NCBI RefSeq assembly: GCF_049727805.1
Contig: NZ_JBCNYA010000019.1
Coordinates: 1-64,000, forward strand
DNA length: 64,000 nucleotides
Source: Frateuria_A sp049727805
Lineage (GTDB): Bacteria; Pseudomonadota; Gammaproteobacteria; Xanthomonadales; Rhodanobacteraceae
Direction: 5' to 3'
In this document: one piece after another, positions 16,870-28,135 of the stretch
Position numbering within the stretch: the stretch's first letter is position 1
Layout: each line of letters begins with the position of its first letter
Notes under the pieces: generated by a model
Seen by the model: only the letters and a program-made list of their open reading frames with translations
Databases searched by the model: none
Told to the model about the DNA's origin: nothing
Made by a program: the position numbers and the translations under genes

Positions 16870-17729
16870 GCCTGCACACCACGTTGATCGATCCGGCCGC
16901 ACTGGCTGCGCTGCCGCCGGACCAGGTGCTGATCGTCGACTGCCGCGCCGACCCGGCCGGCGCCGGCGCCGCCGATCCGGACAAGCCCGAGCGCGAATAC
17001 CGCGAGGCGCACATTCCCGGCGCAGTGCACGCCAGCCTGGAACACGATCTGTCCGACCTCGACCGCAAGGGCCAGGGCCTGGGCCGCCATCCGCTGCCGC
17101 TGGAGCAGGCGTTCTCCGCCGTGCTGGGCCGCTGGGGCTGGCGTCCGGGCCTGCAGGTGGTGGCCTACGATGCGGGCAGCAGCGCGCTGGCCGCGGCGCG
17201 GCTGTGGTGGCTGCTGCGACTGGCCGGCGTGCGCGAGGTGGCGGTGCTCGACGGCGGCCTTGCCGCCTGGCGGGCGGCCGGGCTGCCTGTCGAAGCCGGA
17301 GCGGAGCAGCGCGCACCGACGCAGGTCGACCTGCATTTCGACGCCAACCAGGCGATCACCGACCACGCCGCGCTGCATGCCGAACCGGCGCCGGTGCTGG
17401 TCGATGCGCGCGCCGCCGCGCGCTATCGCGGCGATACCGAACCGCTGGACCGCGCCGCTGGCCACGTGCCCGGCGCGCTGAACCGCCCCTATGCCGACAA
17501 CCTCGGCGGGGATGGCCGTTTCAAGCCGGCGGCGCAACTGCGCACGGAGTTCGCCGCCGTGCTGGGCGAGACGCCGCCCGAGCGGGTGGTGCACATGTGC
17601 GGCTCAGGCGTCACTGCCTGCCACAACCTGCTGGCGATGGAATACGCCGGGCTGCACGGCTCGCGGCTGTACGCGCCCTCATGGAGCGGCTGGGTGAGCG
17701 ACCCGTCGCGGCCGATCGCCACCGGCTGA
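16866..17729 (+). CDS. sseA: 3-mercaptopyruvate/thiosulfate sulfurtransferase (tandem rhodanese)
   Basis: Transfers sulfur from mercaptopyruvate or thiosulfate to an acceptor. Two rhodanese domains are visible: an inactive N-terminal one (about 5-140, with GAVHASLEHDL and DGGLAAWRAAG) and a catalytic C-terminal one. Cys245 in CGSGVTAC is the active residue; CGSG-type loops are typical of mercaptopyruvate sulfurtransferases. Length is 287 residues, near E. coli SseA (281). Third gene of the DUF1289-nudix-sseA operon. Confidence 0.92.
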   Translation: MSLHTTLIDPAALAALPPDQVLIVDCRADPAGAGAADPDKPEREYREAHIPGAVHASLEHDLSDLDRKGQGLGRHPLPLEQAFSAVLGRWGWRPGLQVVAYDAGSSALAAARLWWLLRLAGVREVAVLDGGLAAWRAAGLPVEAGAEQRAPTQVDLHFDANQAITDHAALHAEPAPVLVDARAAARYRGDTEPLDRAAGHVPGALNRPYADNLGGDGRFKPAAQLRTEFAAVLGETPPERVVHMCGSGVTACHNLLAMEYAGLHGSRLYAPSWSGWVSDPSRPIATG

Positions 17730-17744
17730 ACGGCCGGCAGGTCC

Positions 17745-18506
17745 TCAGGCGCTCTTGGCCTTCAACCGGGCGACCAGCGCGTGCAGCGTCGCCTGCGTCT
17801 CGTCGTTGAAGAACGCATCGGTGAAGCTGTCCAGCGGTAGCGCGTCGACGTCCTGCCAGGCGGCACGCAGGTCGGCGCGGGCCAGTTCGCGGGTGGCCAG
17901 CATCGCCTGGCGCGGCAGCGCCAGCAGTTCGCCGAGCCAGTGCACCGCGCGGGTGACCACCTGGTCCACGCCGGTCAGCTCGTCCACGAAGCCGCAGGCC
18001 AGCGCCTGCTCGGCCTCGATCATGGCGCCAGCGACCAGCAGCCGCTCGGCGCGGTAAGTGCCGACCACGCGGCGCAGCGCGAGCTGGATGCAATCGGGCA
18101 CCAGCAGGCCCACCTGCACCTCGTTCAGGCCGATCCGGAACGGTCCCTGCGCCATCACGCGATAGTCGCAGAACAGCGCCAGCACGGCGCCGCCCGCGGG
18201 GCTGTGGCCGGTGATCGCCGCCACCGCAGGAACCGGCAGGTAGGCCAGGTCCGCGCACAGGGCGAACAGCGCGCGCCAGTAGTCGCGCACGCCGGCGCGG
18301 TCGCGTTGCAGCAATTCGGGTACGTCCACGCCTGCGGAAAACAGGCCCGGCGCGCCGGAGATCACCAGTCCGCGCGCGCCGTCGCGCGGCGCCTGTGCGA
18401 GGGCGTCGCGCAGGGCGACGATCAGGTCCATGTTCAACGCATTGACCGGCGGGCGGGCCAGGCGGATCTCGGCGATGTCGCCGTCGTGCGGGAGGATGTC
18501 GAGCAT
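17745..18506 (-). CDS. Enoyl-CoA hydratase/isomerase family protein, isomerase-like
   Basis: Crotonase-fold protein of 253 residues. The oxyanion-hole segments are FSAGVDVPEL (about 56-65) and GHSPAGGAVLALFCDYR (about 100-116). The first catalytic Glu of hydratases is replaced in the AGGAVLA stretch, while Glu129 in GLNEVQVGL is kept. That single-Glu pattern resembles delta3,delta2-enoyl-CoA isomerases, so an isomerase role is more likely than hydration. Start at MLDILPHDG, with AAGGAA-like bases upstream. It is convergent with sseA. Substrate unknown. Confidence 0.82.
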   Translation of the reverse strand: MLDILPHDGDIAEIRLARPPVNALNMDLIVALRDALAQAPRDGARGLVISGAPGLFSAGVDVPELLQRDRAGVRDYWRALFALCADLAYLPVPAVAAITGHSPAGGAVLALFCDYRVMAQGPFRIGLNEVQVGLLVPDCIQLALRRVVGTYRAERLLVAGAMIEAEQALACGFVDELTGVDQVVTRAVHWLGELLALPRQAMLATRELARADLRAAWQDVDALPLDSFTDAFFNDETQATLHALVARLKAKSA

Positions 18507-18554
18507 GGCGCGGTTCCTTGGGTTCTTCAGGGGCAAGCGGTGAGTGTGTCGCAA

Positions 18555-18722
18555 ATTGCCCCCATCCGCCCTTCGGGCACCTTCCCCCGCTGAGCGGGGG
18601 AAGATTCGTAGCTGTGCCGCGCGCTGATCTCTTCTGCTTGGAGGGTTCGATACCGGATGCTGCGTTCCAGTCCTTCCCCCGCTTGCGGGGGAAGGTGCCC
18701 GAAGGGCGGACGGGGGAGGCCT
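18555..18722. repeat. REP-like palindrome pair, family A
   Basis: Two inverted copies of the CCTTCCCCCGC unit, one with CCATCCGCCCTTCGGGCACC and one with GGTGCCCGAAGGGCGGACGG, are separated by about 80 bases. The pair occupies the 230-bp gap between the crotonase and DUF4139 genes, both on the minus strand. Confidence 0.8.
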
Positions 18723-18736
18723 TGCCTCAGCCCAGC

Positions 18737-20176
18737 CTATTCAGACCAACGGTAATGCACCGCGTAGTCCAGCGTCGCCTTGCCGCCGCCGGGCACATTC
18801 ACCTTGAACTCCAGCACGTCCGGCGATTGCTTGCTCGGCTTGGTCGACGAAGACGCCAGGGTCCATTCGCGCCAGCGGCTGGGATGTTCGCGAACGGTCA
18901 CCACGCGCGCCGATTCGCCGGCATTGGTGAGCGTGATGCGGAAGGCCTCGTCCATCGTGTGCGCACCCTTGTCCAGCTTGAACGACGTGCGCTCGCGCTC
19001 GGCACGCAGGTCGAAGGCGGTGCCGAGCGTAAGGGTGGCATCGCTGCCCTTGGGCGTGTCGTCGAGCCGGCCCTCGCCGAGGAATTGCGGCGTGCCGGCG
19101 TTGTCGCTGCCCAGCACGCGCAGGAAGCCGGCCGGCAGGCTGTCGAAGGCGGTGAAGCGCAGCGTGCTTTCGATCGTGTTGCCGCCGCCGGTGTTGAAGT
19201 CGGGAGCGAGCATCGGTTCCGGCGGCGTCCAGCTGTTGCCGTTCTCGTACAGCGCGGTGCGTTCGCAGGCGAGCGTGCGGGTGGCATAGAGCGGGACCTG
19301 GCTGACGCTGCCGTCGGGCAGGTCGACCGGCTGCGGCAGGGTGTAGAGGCGGTAATCGCCGAGCGAGGACTGCTGCGGCATGTCAGTCGACGAGGCCTTC
19401 CCGAAGCCGCGCGCCATGGCCATCATCGGCTGCGGCGCCGCGGGCTTGGCGAAGCGCGGCTCGCCCGCGACCAGTTTCAGCGTGGCGTCGTGCCAGTCGC
19501 GCCCGCTCCGGTTGGCGATGCTGGCGCGTGATTCGAACTGCATGCGGCAAGCATTGCCCGGCTGCATCGTGGCCACGTAGGCGGCACGCCAGCCCAGGCC
19601 GGCGGTGGGGTAGCTGAGCGTCGCGGTGGCGTCGCCGGCACGCGCGGCATCCACGCGCAGGCGCAGGCTGGCGCCGGTGGGGAAGTCGCCTGCGGACGAA
19701 CGCACGGCGGCGTAGTCGCGCACCAGCGTGGTGCCCAGCGTGCCCTTCACCAGCAGACCGTTGCCGGCGCGCTGCAGGATGCCCTGCGCCAGCGTTTCGC
19801 CGTTGCTGCCGAGCACGGTGATCTGCTGTCCGACCAGGCCTGCCAGCGCGGCCTCGTTGCCCTGGCCGAGCAGCAGGCGCTGGGAAACCACCTTGGCGCG
19901 GTCGTTGGCGAAGGCGAGGGCGATCGCTTCGGGATCGAGGTAAAGCGGCAGGTCGCCCAGGCTGACGTCCTGCGTGCCGGTCTTCAATTGCAGCGTGCGC
20001 TGTTCGCGCACCACGGCATGACCTTCGCCCACGCTGCCGTCGCCCGCGGCCGTGTACAGCGCAGGGCTGTCGCTGCGGTAGAGGGTCAGTTCGGTGGCAT
20101 CGGCCGCCTGTACGGCGGGCGCAAGGCACGCGGCGAGGCAAGCGAAGGCGAGGGCGCGGCGAGGGGGCAGAGGCAT
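18737..20176 (-). CDS. Exported DUF4139 family protein
   Basis: A 479-residue secreted protein with a signal peptide (cleavage near VQAAD, residue 26). The DUF4139 region is predicted to be mainly beta, with TATLSYPTAGLGWRAAYVATM near residue 195 and a C-terminal half with VTVREHPSRWREWTL and LDYAVHYRW. No enzymatic motif is seen and the biological role of the family is not known. GAAGGAG lies 9 bases before the ATG at 20176, which decides this start over the longer upstream option. Monocistronic. Confidence 0.85.
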   Translation of the reverse strand: MPLPPRRALAFACLAACLAPAVQAADATELTLYRSDSPALYTAAGDGSVGEGHAVVREQRTLQLKTGTQDVSLGDLPLYLDPEAIALAFANDRAKVVSQRLLLGQGNEAALAGLVGQQITVLGSNGETLAQGILQRAGNGLLVKGTLGTTLVRDYAAVRSSAGDFPTGASLRLRVDAARAGDATATLSYPTAGLGWRAAYVATMQPGNACRMQFESRASIANRSGRDWHDATLKLVAGEPRFAKPAAPQPMMAMARGFGKASSTDMPQQSSLGDYRLYTLPQPVDLPDGSVSQVPLYATRTLACERTALYENGNSWTPPEPMLAPDFNTGGGNTIESTLRFTAFDSLPAGFLRVLGSDNAGTPQFLGEGRLDDTPKGSDATLTLGTAFDLRAERERTSFKLDKGAHTMDEAFRITLTNAGESARVVTVREHPSRWREWTLASSSTKPSKQSPDVLEFKVNVPGGGKATLDYAVHYRWSE

Positions 20177-20230
20177 GGTCAGGCTCCTTCGTGGGGAAGG
20201 GCCATCATAGAGGCAGACCATCGTGCGACC

Positions 20231-20297
20231 GTAGGGTGGGCTTCAGTCCACCGTGCCCTCGGTCTCAAGGCGATGGTGGGCTGAAGCCCGCCCTACG
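20231..20297. repeat. REP-like palindrome pair, family B
   Basis: Inverted pair of GGTGGGCTTCAGTCCACC and GGTGGGCTGAAGCCCGCC. As at 6516-6580, the outer CCCTAC of the right copy supplies the TAG stop of the gene that reads into it, here the thioesterase. Confidence 0.8.
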
Positions 20298-20759
20298 GGG
20301 TGCCGGCGGCTTCGCGGATCGCCTCGGGTAGCGGCACCGGCTTGCCGGTGGCGGGGTCCATCCACACCATCACCACGTTGCCGTCGCCGTACAGGCGGTC
20401 GGCGTGTTCCGCGTCCAGGATGCGATGGCCGACGGTCATCGAGCTGGTGCCCAGCCGCTCGCAGAACAGCTCGACGTGCAATTGCGCCGGCCACTCGATC
20501 GGGCGGCGATAGTTGAGCTGCACGGCGGCCATCACCGGCATGGCGTGGTCGTCGAACCACGGGCCGGGCACGTGGCTGAGCCACTGCAGCCGCGCCTCCT
20601 CCAGGTAGGTCAGGTAGTTGGAGTTGTTGACGTGGTTGAAGGCGTCCAGGTCGCGCCAGCGCACCGGCAGCACCGCGGTGAACAGCGGTGTGGGCGCGGC
20701 TGGCGGCAGTTGCTCGGCGGGCGATTCGACCGACGCCTTCTTCGTCGACTTGCGCGGGC

Positions 20760-20763
<4 letters not shown>
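20293..20763 (-). CDS. Acyl-CoA thioesterase, hotdog fold (YbgC/FadM-like)
   Basis: A 156-residue protein of the 4-hydroxybenzoyl-CoA thioesterase group. WRDLDAFNHVNNSNYLTYLEEAR (residues about 36-58) is the family signature with the catalytic Asp/Asn region. The first 28 residues are a Lys/Ser/Pro-rich tail with no domain. Its start overlaps the uvrA stop (ATGA), so it is co-translated with uvrA. Substrate unknown. Confidence 0.87.
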
Positions 20764-23696
<2,933 letters not shown>

Positions 23697-23828
23697 GCGC
23701 GCAGGGATATGGGGGAGACCGGCCACTATAGCAACCTGCCTGGATCAGAAATTGAGATTCCGCCTGCCGCCCGGCTGTGGCTAAATGCGGGGCTTTCGCG
23801 GCTGGCCGCGGGCGATCGGGAGACAGGC

Positions 23829-24362
23829 ATGCGCAAGTGGAGCGGACGGGTCATGGGCGTGCTGCTGGCGACGAGCGCCGGCCTGGCCACCGCGGCGACG
23901 ACCAAGCCGCCCAGCGAGGCGCAGGTGCGCCAGCTGATGGAGGTGTTCGGCGTCGACCGCATGCTGGGCCAGATGAACACCCAGATGGCGGCCATGATGC
24001 AGCAGCAGATTCCCTGCGTGCCGGCCAGCTACTGGCAGGGCTTCGTCGACGCCAAGGGCGTGCGGGAGCTGACCGAGCGCATGGTGCCGATCTACCAGCG
24101 GCACTTCAGTGCGGCGGACATCCAGGGCCTGCTCAAGTTTTACCGCTCGCCGCTGGGCCGGAAGGTCGTCACCGAAATGCCCGCGACCATGGCCGAGGGC
24201 ATGCAATTGGGGCAGGAATGGGGCCGCCAGCGGGCCCAGGCGATGCTGGCCGAGCTGCAGAAGAGCGGCCGCATCGATGCCCAGGGCCGCTGCCCGGCTG
24301 CGCTGGCCGTGCCCGGCCCGAAGCTGGGCGCCCCGGCGGCGGGCTCCTCCGCAGGCCATTGA
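23829..24362 (+). CDS. Exported DUF2059 family protein
   Basis: A 177-residue protein with a signal peptide (cleavage near ATAAT, about residue 24). The DUF2059 helical region contains ADIQGLLKFYRSPLGRKVVTEMP near residues 95-118. The exact role of this family is unknown, although it is widespread in the proteobacterial periplasm. GGGAGAC precedes the ATG at 23829. It is divergent from uvrA. Confidence 0.86.
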   Translation: MRKWSGRVMGVLLATSAGLATAATTKPPSEAQVRQLMEVFGVDRMLGQMNTQMAAMMQQQIPCVPASYWQGFVDAKGVRELTERMVPIYQRHFSAADIQGLLKFYRSPLGRKVVTEMPATMAEGMQLGQEWGRQRAQAMLAELQKSGRIDAQGRCPAALAVPGPKLGAPAAGSSAGH

Positions 24363-24378
24363 TCCGGCTGCTCAAAGA

Positions 24379-24408
24379 TTGACCACGCCCTGACGGGGTC
24401 GCTATAAT
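24379..24408 (+). promoter_or_regulatory. Strong predicted promoter of rplU-rpmA(-obgE)
   Basis: TTGACC and a perfect TATAAT are separated by 18 bases, giving a transcript start about 60 bases before rplU. Confidence 0.75.
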
Positions 24409-24476
24409 CCGCCGTTCACCACGGCCGGTACGCGCGTGGCGAAACCCAAGAGAATAACGACAGAAGGGACAATCCC

Positions 24477-24791
24477 ATGAGTTATGCAGTCATCAAGACC
24501 GGCGGCAAGCAGTACCGCGTCCAGCAGGGCGACGTGCTGCGCGTGGAGCTGCTGGATGCCGAGGAAGGCGCCAACGTGAGCTTCGACCAGGTGCTGCTGG
24601 TCGGCTCGGGCGATTCGGTCAACGTCGGCGCGCCGACCGTTGCCGGCGCCACCGTTTCGGCCACCGTGCGCAAGCATGGCCGCGCCGACAAGGTGCGCAT
24701 CATCAAGTTCCGCCGCCGCAAGCACCACAAGAAGCAGATGGGGCATCGGCAGCATTTCACCGAAGTCGAGATCACGGGCATCAACGCCTGA
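24477..24791 (+). CDS. rplU: 50S ribosomal protein L21
   Basis: The 104-residue L21 begins MSYAVIKTGGKQYRV and contains the conserved KFRRRKHHKKQMGHRQ segment that contacts 23S rRNA. AGAAGGGAC lies upstream of the ATG. First gene of the rplU-rpmA operon, with 21 bases to rpmA. Confidence 0.98.
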   Translation: MSYAVIKTGGKQYRVQQGDVLRVELLDAEEGANVSFDQVLLVGSGDSVNVGAPTVAGATVSATVRKHGRADKVRIIKFRRRKHHKKQMGHRQHFTEVEITGINA

Positions 24792-24812
24792 TAAAGCCGG
24801 AGGAATCAAGTC

Positions 24813-25070
24813 ATGGCACATAAAAAAGGCGTAGGTTCGTCCCGCAACGGTCGCGACTCGAACCCGAAGTACCTGGGCGTGAAGGTGTACGGCGGCCAGG
24901 CCATCGAGGCCGGCAACATCATCGTCCGCCAGCGCGGCACCAAGTTCCATGCCGGCACCGGCGTGGGCCTGGGCCGTGACCACACCCTGTTCGCGCTGAC
25001 CGACGGCGTGGTCGAGTTCAAGACCCGCGGCGAGAACAACCGCAAGTTCGTCAGCGTCGTCAAGGGCTGA
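24813..25070 (+). CDS. rpmA: 50S ribosomal protein L27
   Basis: The 85-residue L27 begins MAHKKGVGSSRNGRDSN. Its flexible N-terminal tail reaches the peptidyl transferase centre, and no cleavable N-terminal extension of the Firmicute type is present. GGAGG precedes the start. An intrinsic terminator follows 20 bases later. Confidence 0.98.
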   Translation: MAHKKGVGSSRNGRDSNPKYLGVKVYGGQAIEAGNIIVRQRGTKFHAGTGVGLGRDHTLFALTDGVVEFKTRGENNRKFVSVVKG

Positions 25071-25090
25071 TCGCCCCTGAAGCTGCAGCG

Positions 25091-25120
25091 AAAGCCCCGC
25101 TTCGGCGGGGCTTTTGTTTT
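25091..25120 (+). terminator. Intrinsic terminator after rpmA
   Basis: AAAGCCCCGC-TTCG-GCGGGGCTTTTG followed by a T-rich tract: an 8-10 bp hairpin with UUCG tetraloop. Confidence 0.9.
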
Positions 25121-25127
25121 TTGTGAG

Positions 25128-25230
25128 GCAGGAAACGGGGAACAGGGAACGGGGAACATGCAGCTTCCCGGTTAACCTTGGACCACGCTCTGCTCGTTCC
25201 CCGTTCCCCGTTCCCCGTTCCCCGTTCCCA
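25128..25230. repeat. GTTCCCC heptamer tandem repeat with inverted counterpart upstream of obgE
   Basis: Five tandem heptamers, GTTCCCC at 25196, 25203, 25210 and 25217 plus an imperfect GTTCCCA at 25224, end 12 bases before the obgE start. A complementary run of GGGGAAC/AGGGAAC units lies at 25128-25157. The two runs could pair into a long hairpin in the obgE leader. The start codon lacks a clear Shine-Dalgarno sequence. Confidence 0.85.
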
Positions 25231-25241
25231 GGCCCCAAGCC

Positions 25242-26312
<1,071 letters not shown>

Positions 26313-26332
26313 GCGGCTTCCTCGCAAGGCTT

Positions 26333-26452
26333 CTCCATCCGCCCTTCGGGCACCTTTCCCCGTCAACGGGGAAGGGCACAGGCGCCACAGCCCTCATCAT
26401 CGAGCCTTCCCCCGTCCCACGGGGGAAGGTGCCGATAGGCGGATGGGGGAAG
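26333..26452. repeat. REP-like palindrome pair, family A
   Basis: Two inverted copies: CCATCCGCCCTTCGGGCACC plus a CTTTCCCCGT hairpin, and a CCTTCCCCCGT hairpin plus GGTGCCGATAGGCGGATGG. They lie between obgE and the asparaginase-family gene. Confidence 0.8.
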
Positions 26453-26528
26453 TCTTGCCGGAACCCGCATTCGCCTGCCCAGCCCGATTCGCGCATCATG
26501 CGGAGCTTCTGTCCGAGGAGTTTCCGCC

Positions 26529-27569
26529 ATGCCTTCCCGCCGCGATTTCCTGAAGTCCTCCATGCTGGCCGCCGGCGCGCTGGCCGCGCCGCGCTTCGCG
26601 GCCGCTGCCGCCGCGCCGTCGAAGGGCGCGCTGCCCGGCACCGGCGGCGCCCGCGTGATCTCCACCTGGGACTTCGGCGTGCCCGCCAACCAGGCGGCCT
26701 GGACCGTACTCGGCCAGGGCGGCAAGGCGCTCGATGCGGTGGAGCGCGGCGCCCAGGTGCCCGAATCGGACCTGTCCAACCACAGCGTCGGCAAGGGCGG
26801 CTATCCCGACCGCGACGGTCACGTCACCCTGGACGCCAGCATCATGGACCACGACGGCCGCTGCGGCGCGGTCGCGTGCATCGAACACATCGCCCATCCG
26901 ATCCGCGTGGCGCGGCGGGTGATGGAGGCCACGCCGCACGTGCTGCTGGTCGGCGAGGGTGCGCTGCAGTTCGCCCGCGAGCAGGGATTCCACGAGGAAA
27001 ACCTGCTGACGCCGGAGGCCGAAAAGGCCTGGCACGAGTGGCTGAAGACGGCGAAGTACAAGCCGGTCGCCAACAGCGAGAACCTCGACTACCACCGCAG
27101 CCTGCCCGGCGGGCACGACAACCACGACACCATCGGCATGCTCGCCGTCGATGCGCACGGCCACCTGGCCGGCGCCTGCACCACCAGCGGCATGGCGTGG
27201 AAGATGCGCGGCCGCGTCGGCGACAGCCCGATCATCGGCGCCGGCCTCTACGTGGACGGCGAGGTGGGCGGCGCCACCTCCACCGGCGTGGGCGAGGAGG
27301 TGATCCGCAACGCCGGCAGCTTCCTGGTGGTCGAGCTGATGCGCCAAGGGCGCAGCCCGCAGGAGGCCTGCGAGGAGGCGGTGCGGCGCATCGTGAAGAA
27401 GCGCCCGGACGGGGCGAAGGAAATCCAGGTGGGCTTCATCGCCTTGCGGCGCGATGGCGCGGTGGGCGCCCATGCGATCCAGCGCGGCTTCACCTATGCC
27501 GTATGCGACGCGAAGAAGCAGGACGGCCTGTTCGCCTCGCCCAGCGTGTACACCACCAGCTTCTCGTGA
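26529..27569 (+). CDS. N4-(beta-N-acetylglucosaminyl)-L-asparaginase family Ntn-hydrolase, Tat-exported
   Basis: Family T2 N-terminal-nucleophile hydrolase of 346 residues. The start carries a twin-arginine signal (SRRDFLKS, then an Ala-rich hydrophobic run), so the protein is exported folded. Precursor cleavage is expected before Thr201 in NHDTIGMLAVD, which becomes the nucleophile. GRVGDSPIIGAGLYVD and STGVGEEVIRN are the substrate and dimer segments typical of aspartylglucosaminidases. It may release asparagine-linked GlcNAc or hydrolyse isoaspartyl-type bonds; the true substrate is unknown. Confidence 0.88.
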   Translation: MPSRRDFLKSSMLAAGALAAPRFAAAAAAPSKGALPGTGGARVISTWDFGVPANQAAWTVLGQGGKALDAVERGAQVPESDLSNHSVGKGGYPDRDGHVTLDASIMDHDGRCGAVACIEHIAHPIRVARRVMEATPHVLLVGEGALQFAREQGFHEENLLTPEAEKAWHEWLKTAKYKPVANSENLDYHRSLPGGHDNHDTIGMLAVDAHGHLAGACTTSGMAWKMRGRVGDSPIIGAGLYVDGEVGGATSTGVGEEVIRNAGSFLVVELMRQGRSPQEACEEAVRRIVKKRPDGAKEIQVGFIALRRDGAVGAHAIQRGFTYAVCDAKKQDGLFASPSVYTTSFS

Positions 27570-27573
27570 CCAT

Positions 27574-27605
27574 GGCAGGCAGCCGGGTGGCTGCCTGCCT
27601 TTCTT
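27574..27605 (+). terminator. Intrinsic terminator of the asparaginase-family gene
   Basis: GGCAGGCAGCC-GGGT-GGCTGCCTGCC followed by TTTCTT: an 11-bp perfect stem directly after the stop codon. Confidence 0.85.
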
Positions 27606-27615
27606 GCGCGCACAC

Positions 27616-27642
27616 GAAAAGGCCGGCTAGCGCCGGCCTTTC
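27616..27642. terminator. Bidirectional intrinsic terminator between the asparaginase gene and rpsT
   Basis: AAAAGGCCGGC-TAGC-GCCGGCCTTT reads as a terminator for rpsT on the minus strand (T tract from the A run) and can also act on the plus strand. Confidence 0.85.
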
Positions 27643-27673
27643 CACCAACCCTTGATTGATGTGCGAAGCCGGC

Positions 27674-27937
27674 TTACGCCAGCTCGTGGATCTTCGCGTT
27701 GAGGCGGCTCTTGTGACGAGCGGCCTTGTTCTTGTGGATCAGACCACGCGCGGCGTAGCGGTCCATGACCGGCTGGGCGGCGGCGAAGGCTTCCACGGCG
27801 GCGGCCTTGTCCTTCGCCTCGATGGCCTTGACGACCTTCTTCAGGGCGGTGCGCACCATGGAACGGGCGCTGACGTTGCGCAGACGGCGCTGCTCGGACT
27901 GGCGCGCGCGCTTCTTCGCGGACTTGATGTTGGCCAA
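27674..27937 (-). CDS. rpsT: 30S ribosomal protein S20, TTG start
   Basis: The 87-residue S20 reads (M)ANIKSAKKRARQSEQ. It begins with TTG at 27937: no ATG is available at the conserved start, and CTGGAG lies 8 bases upstream. E. coli rpsT also uses UUG, which is part of its translational autoregulation by S20, so the rare start probably has the same purpose. The rest is basic and helical, as expected. Confidence 0.96.
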   Translation of the reverse strand: MANIKSAKKRARQSEQRRLRNVSARSMVRTALKKVVKAIEAKDKAAAVEAFAAAQPVMDRYAARGLIHKNKAARHKSRLNAKIHELA

Positions 27938-27980
27938 GGTAGAACTCCAGGGAAGGCAAGGGGTTGGAAAAAGACGGGCA

Positions 27981-28009
27981 ATTATGCGGGCAATGGGTTG
28001 CTGCGTCAA
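27981..28009 (-). promoter_or_regulatory. Predicted promoter of rpsT
   Basis: On the minus strand TTGACG and CATAAT are separated by exactly 17 bases, giving a leader of about 37 bases. Confidence 0.7.
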
Positions 28010-28135
28010 CCGCTTAGGCTGGCCCCGGAATGCCCTTCCGCCGCCCCTTGCCGGCTACCTAAGCGCCGCCGGGGCCTGTCAGACTATGCGCTTTGGCCGC
28101 GTCGGCGCGGCTGCCAGTCAGGTTTTGCCCAGGCA

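Noticed and set aside
25128..25230. CRISPR-like array from the GTTCCCC repeats
   Set aside because: Contiguous heptamers without spacers; no cas genes nearby.
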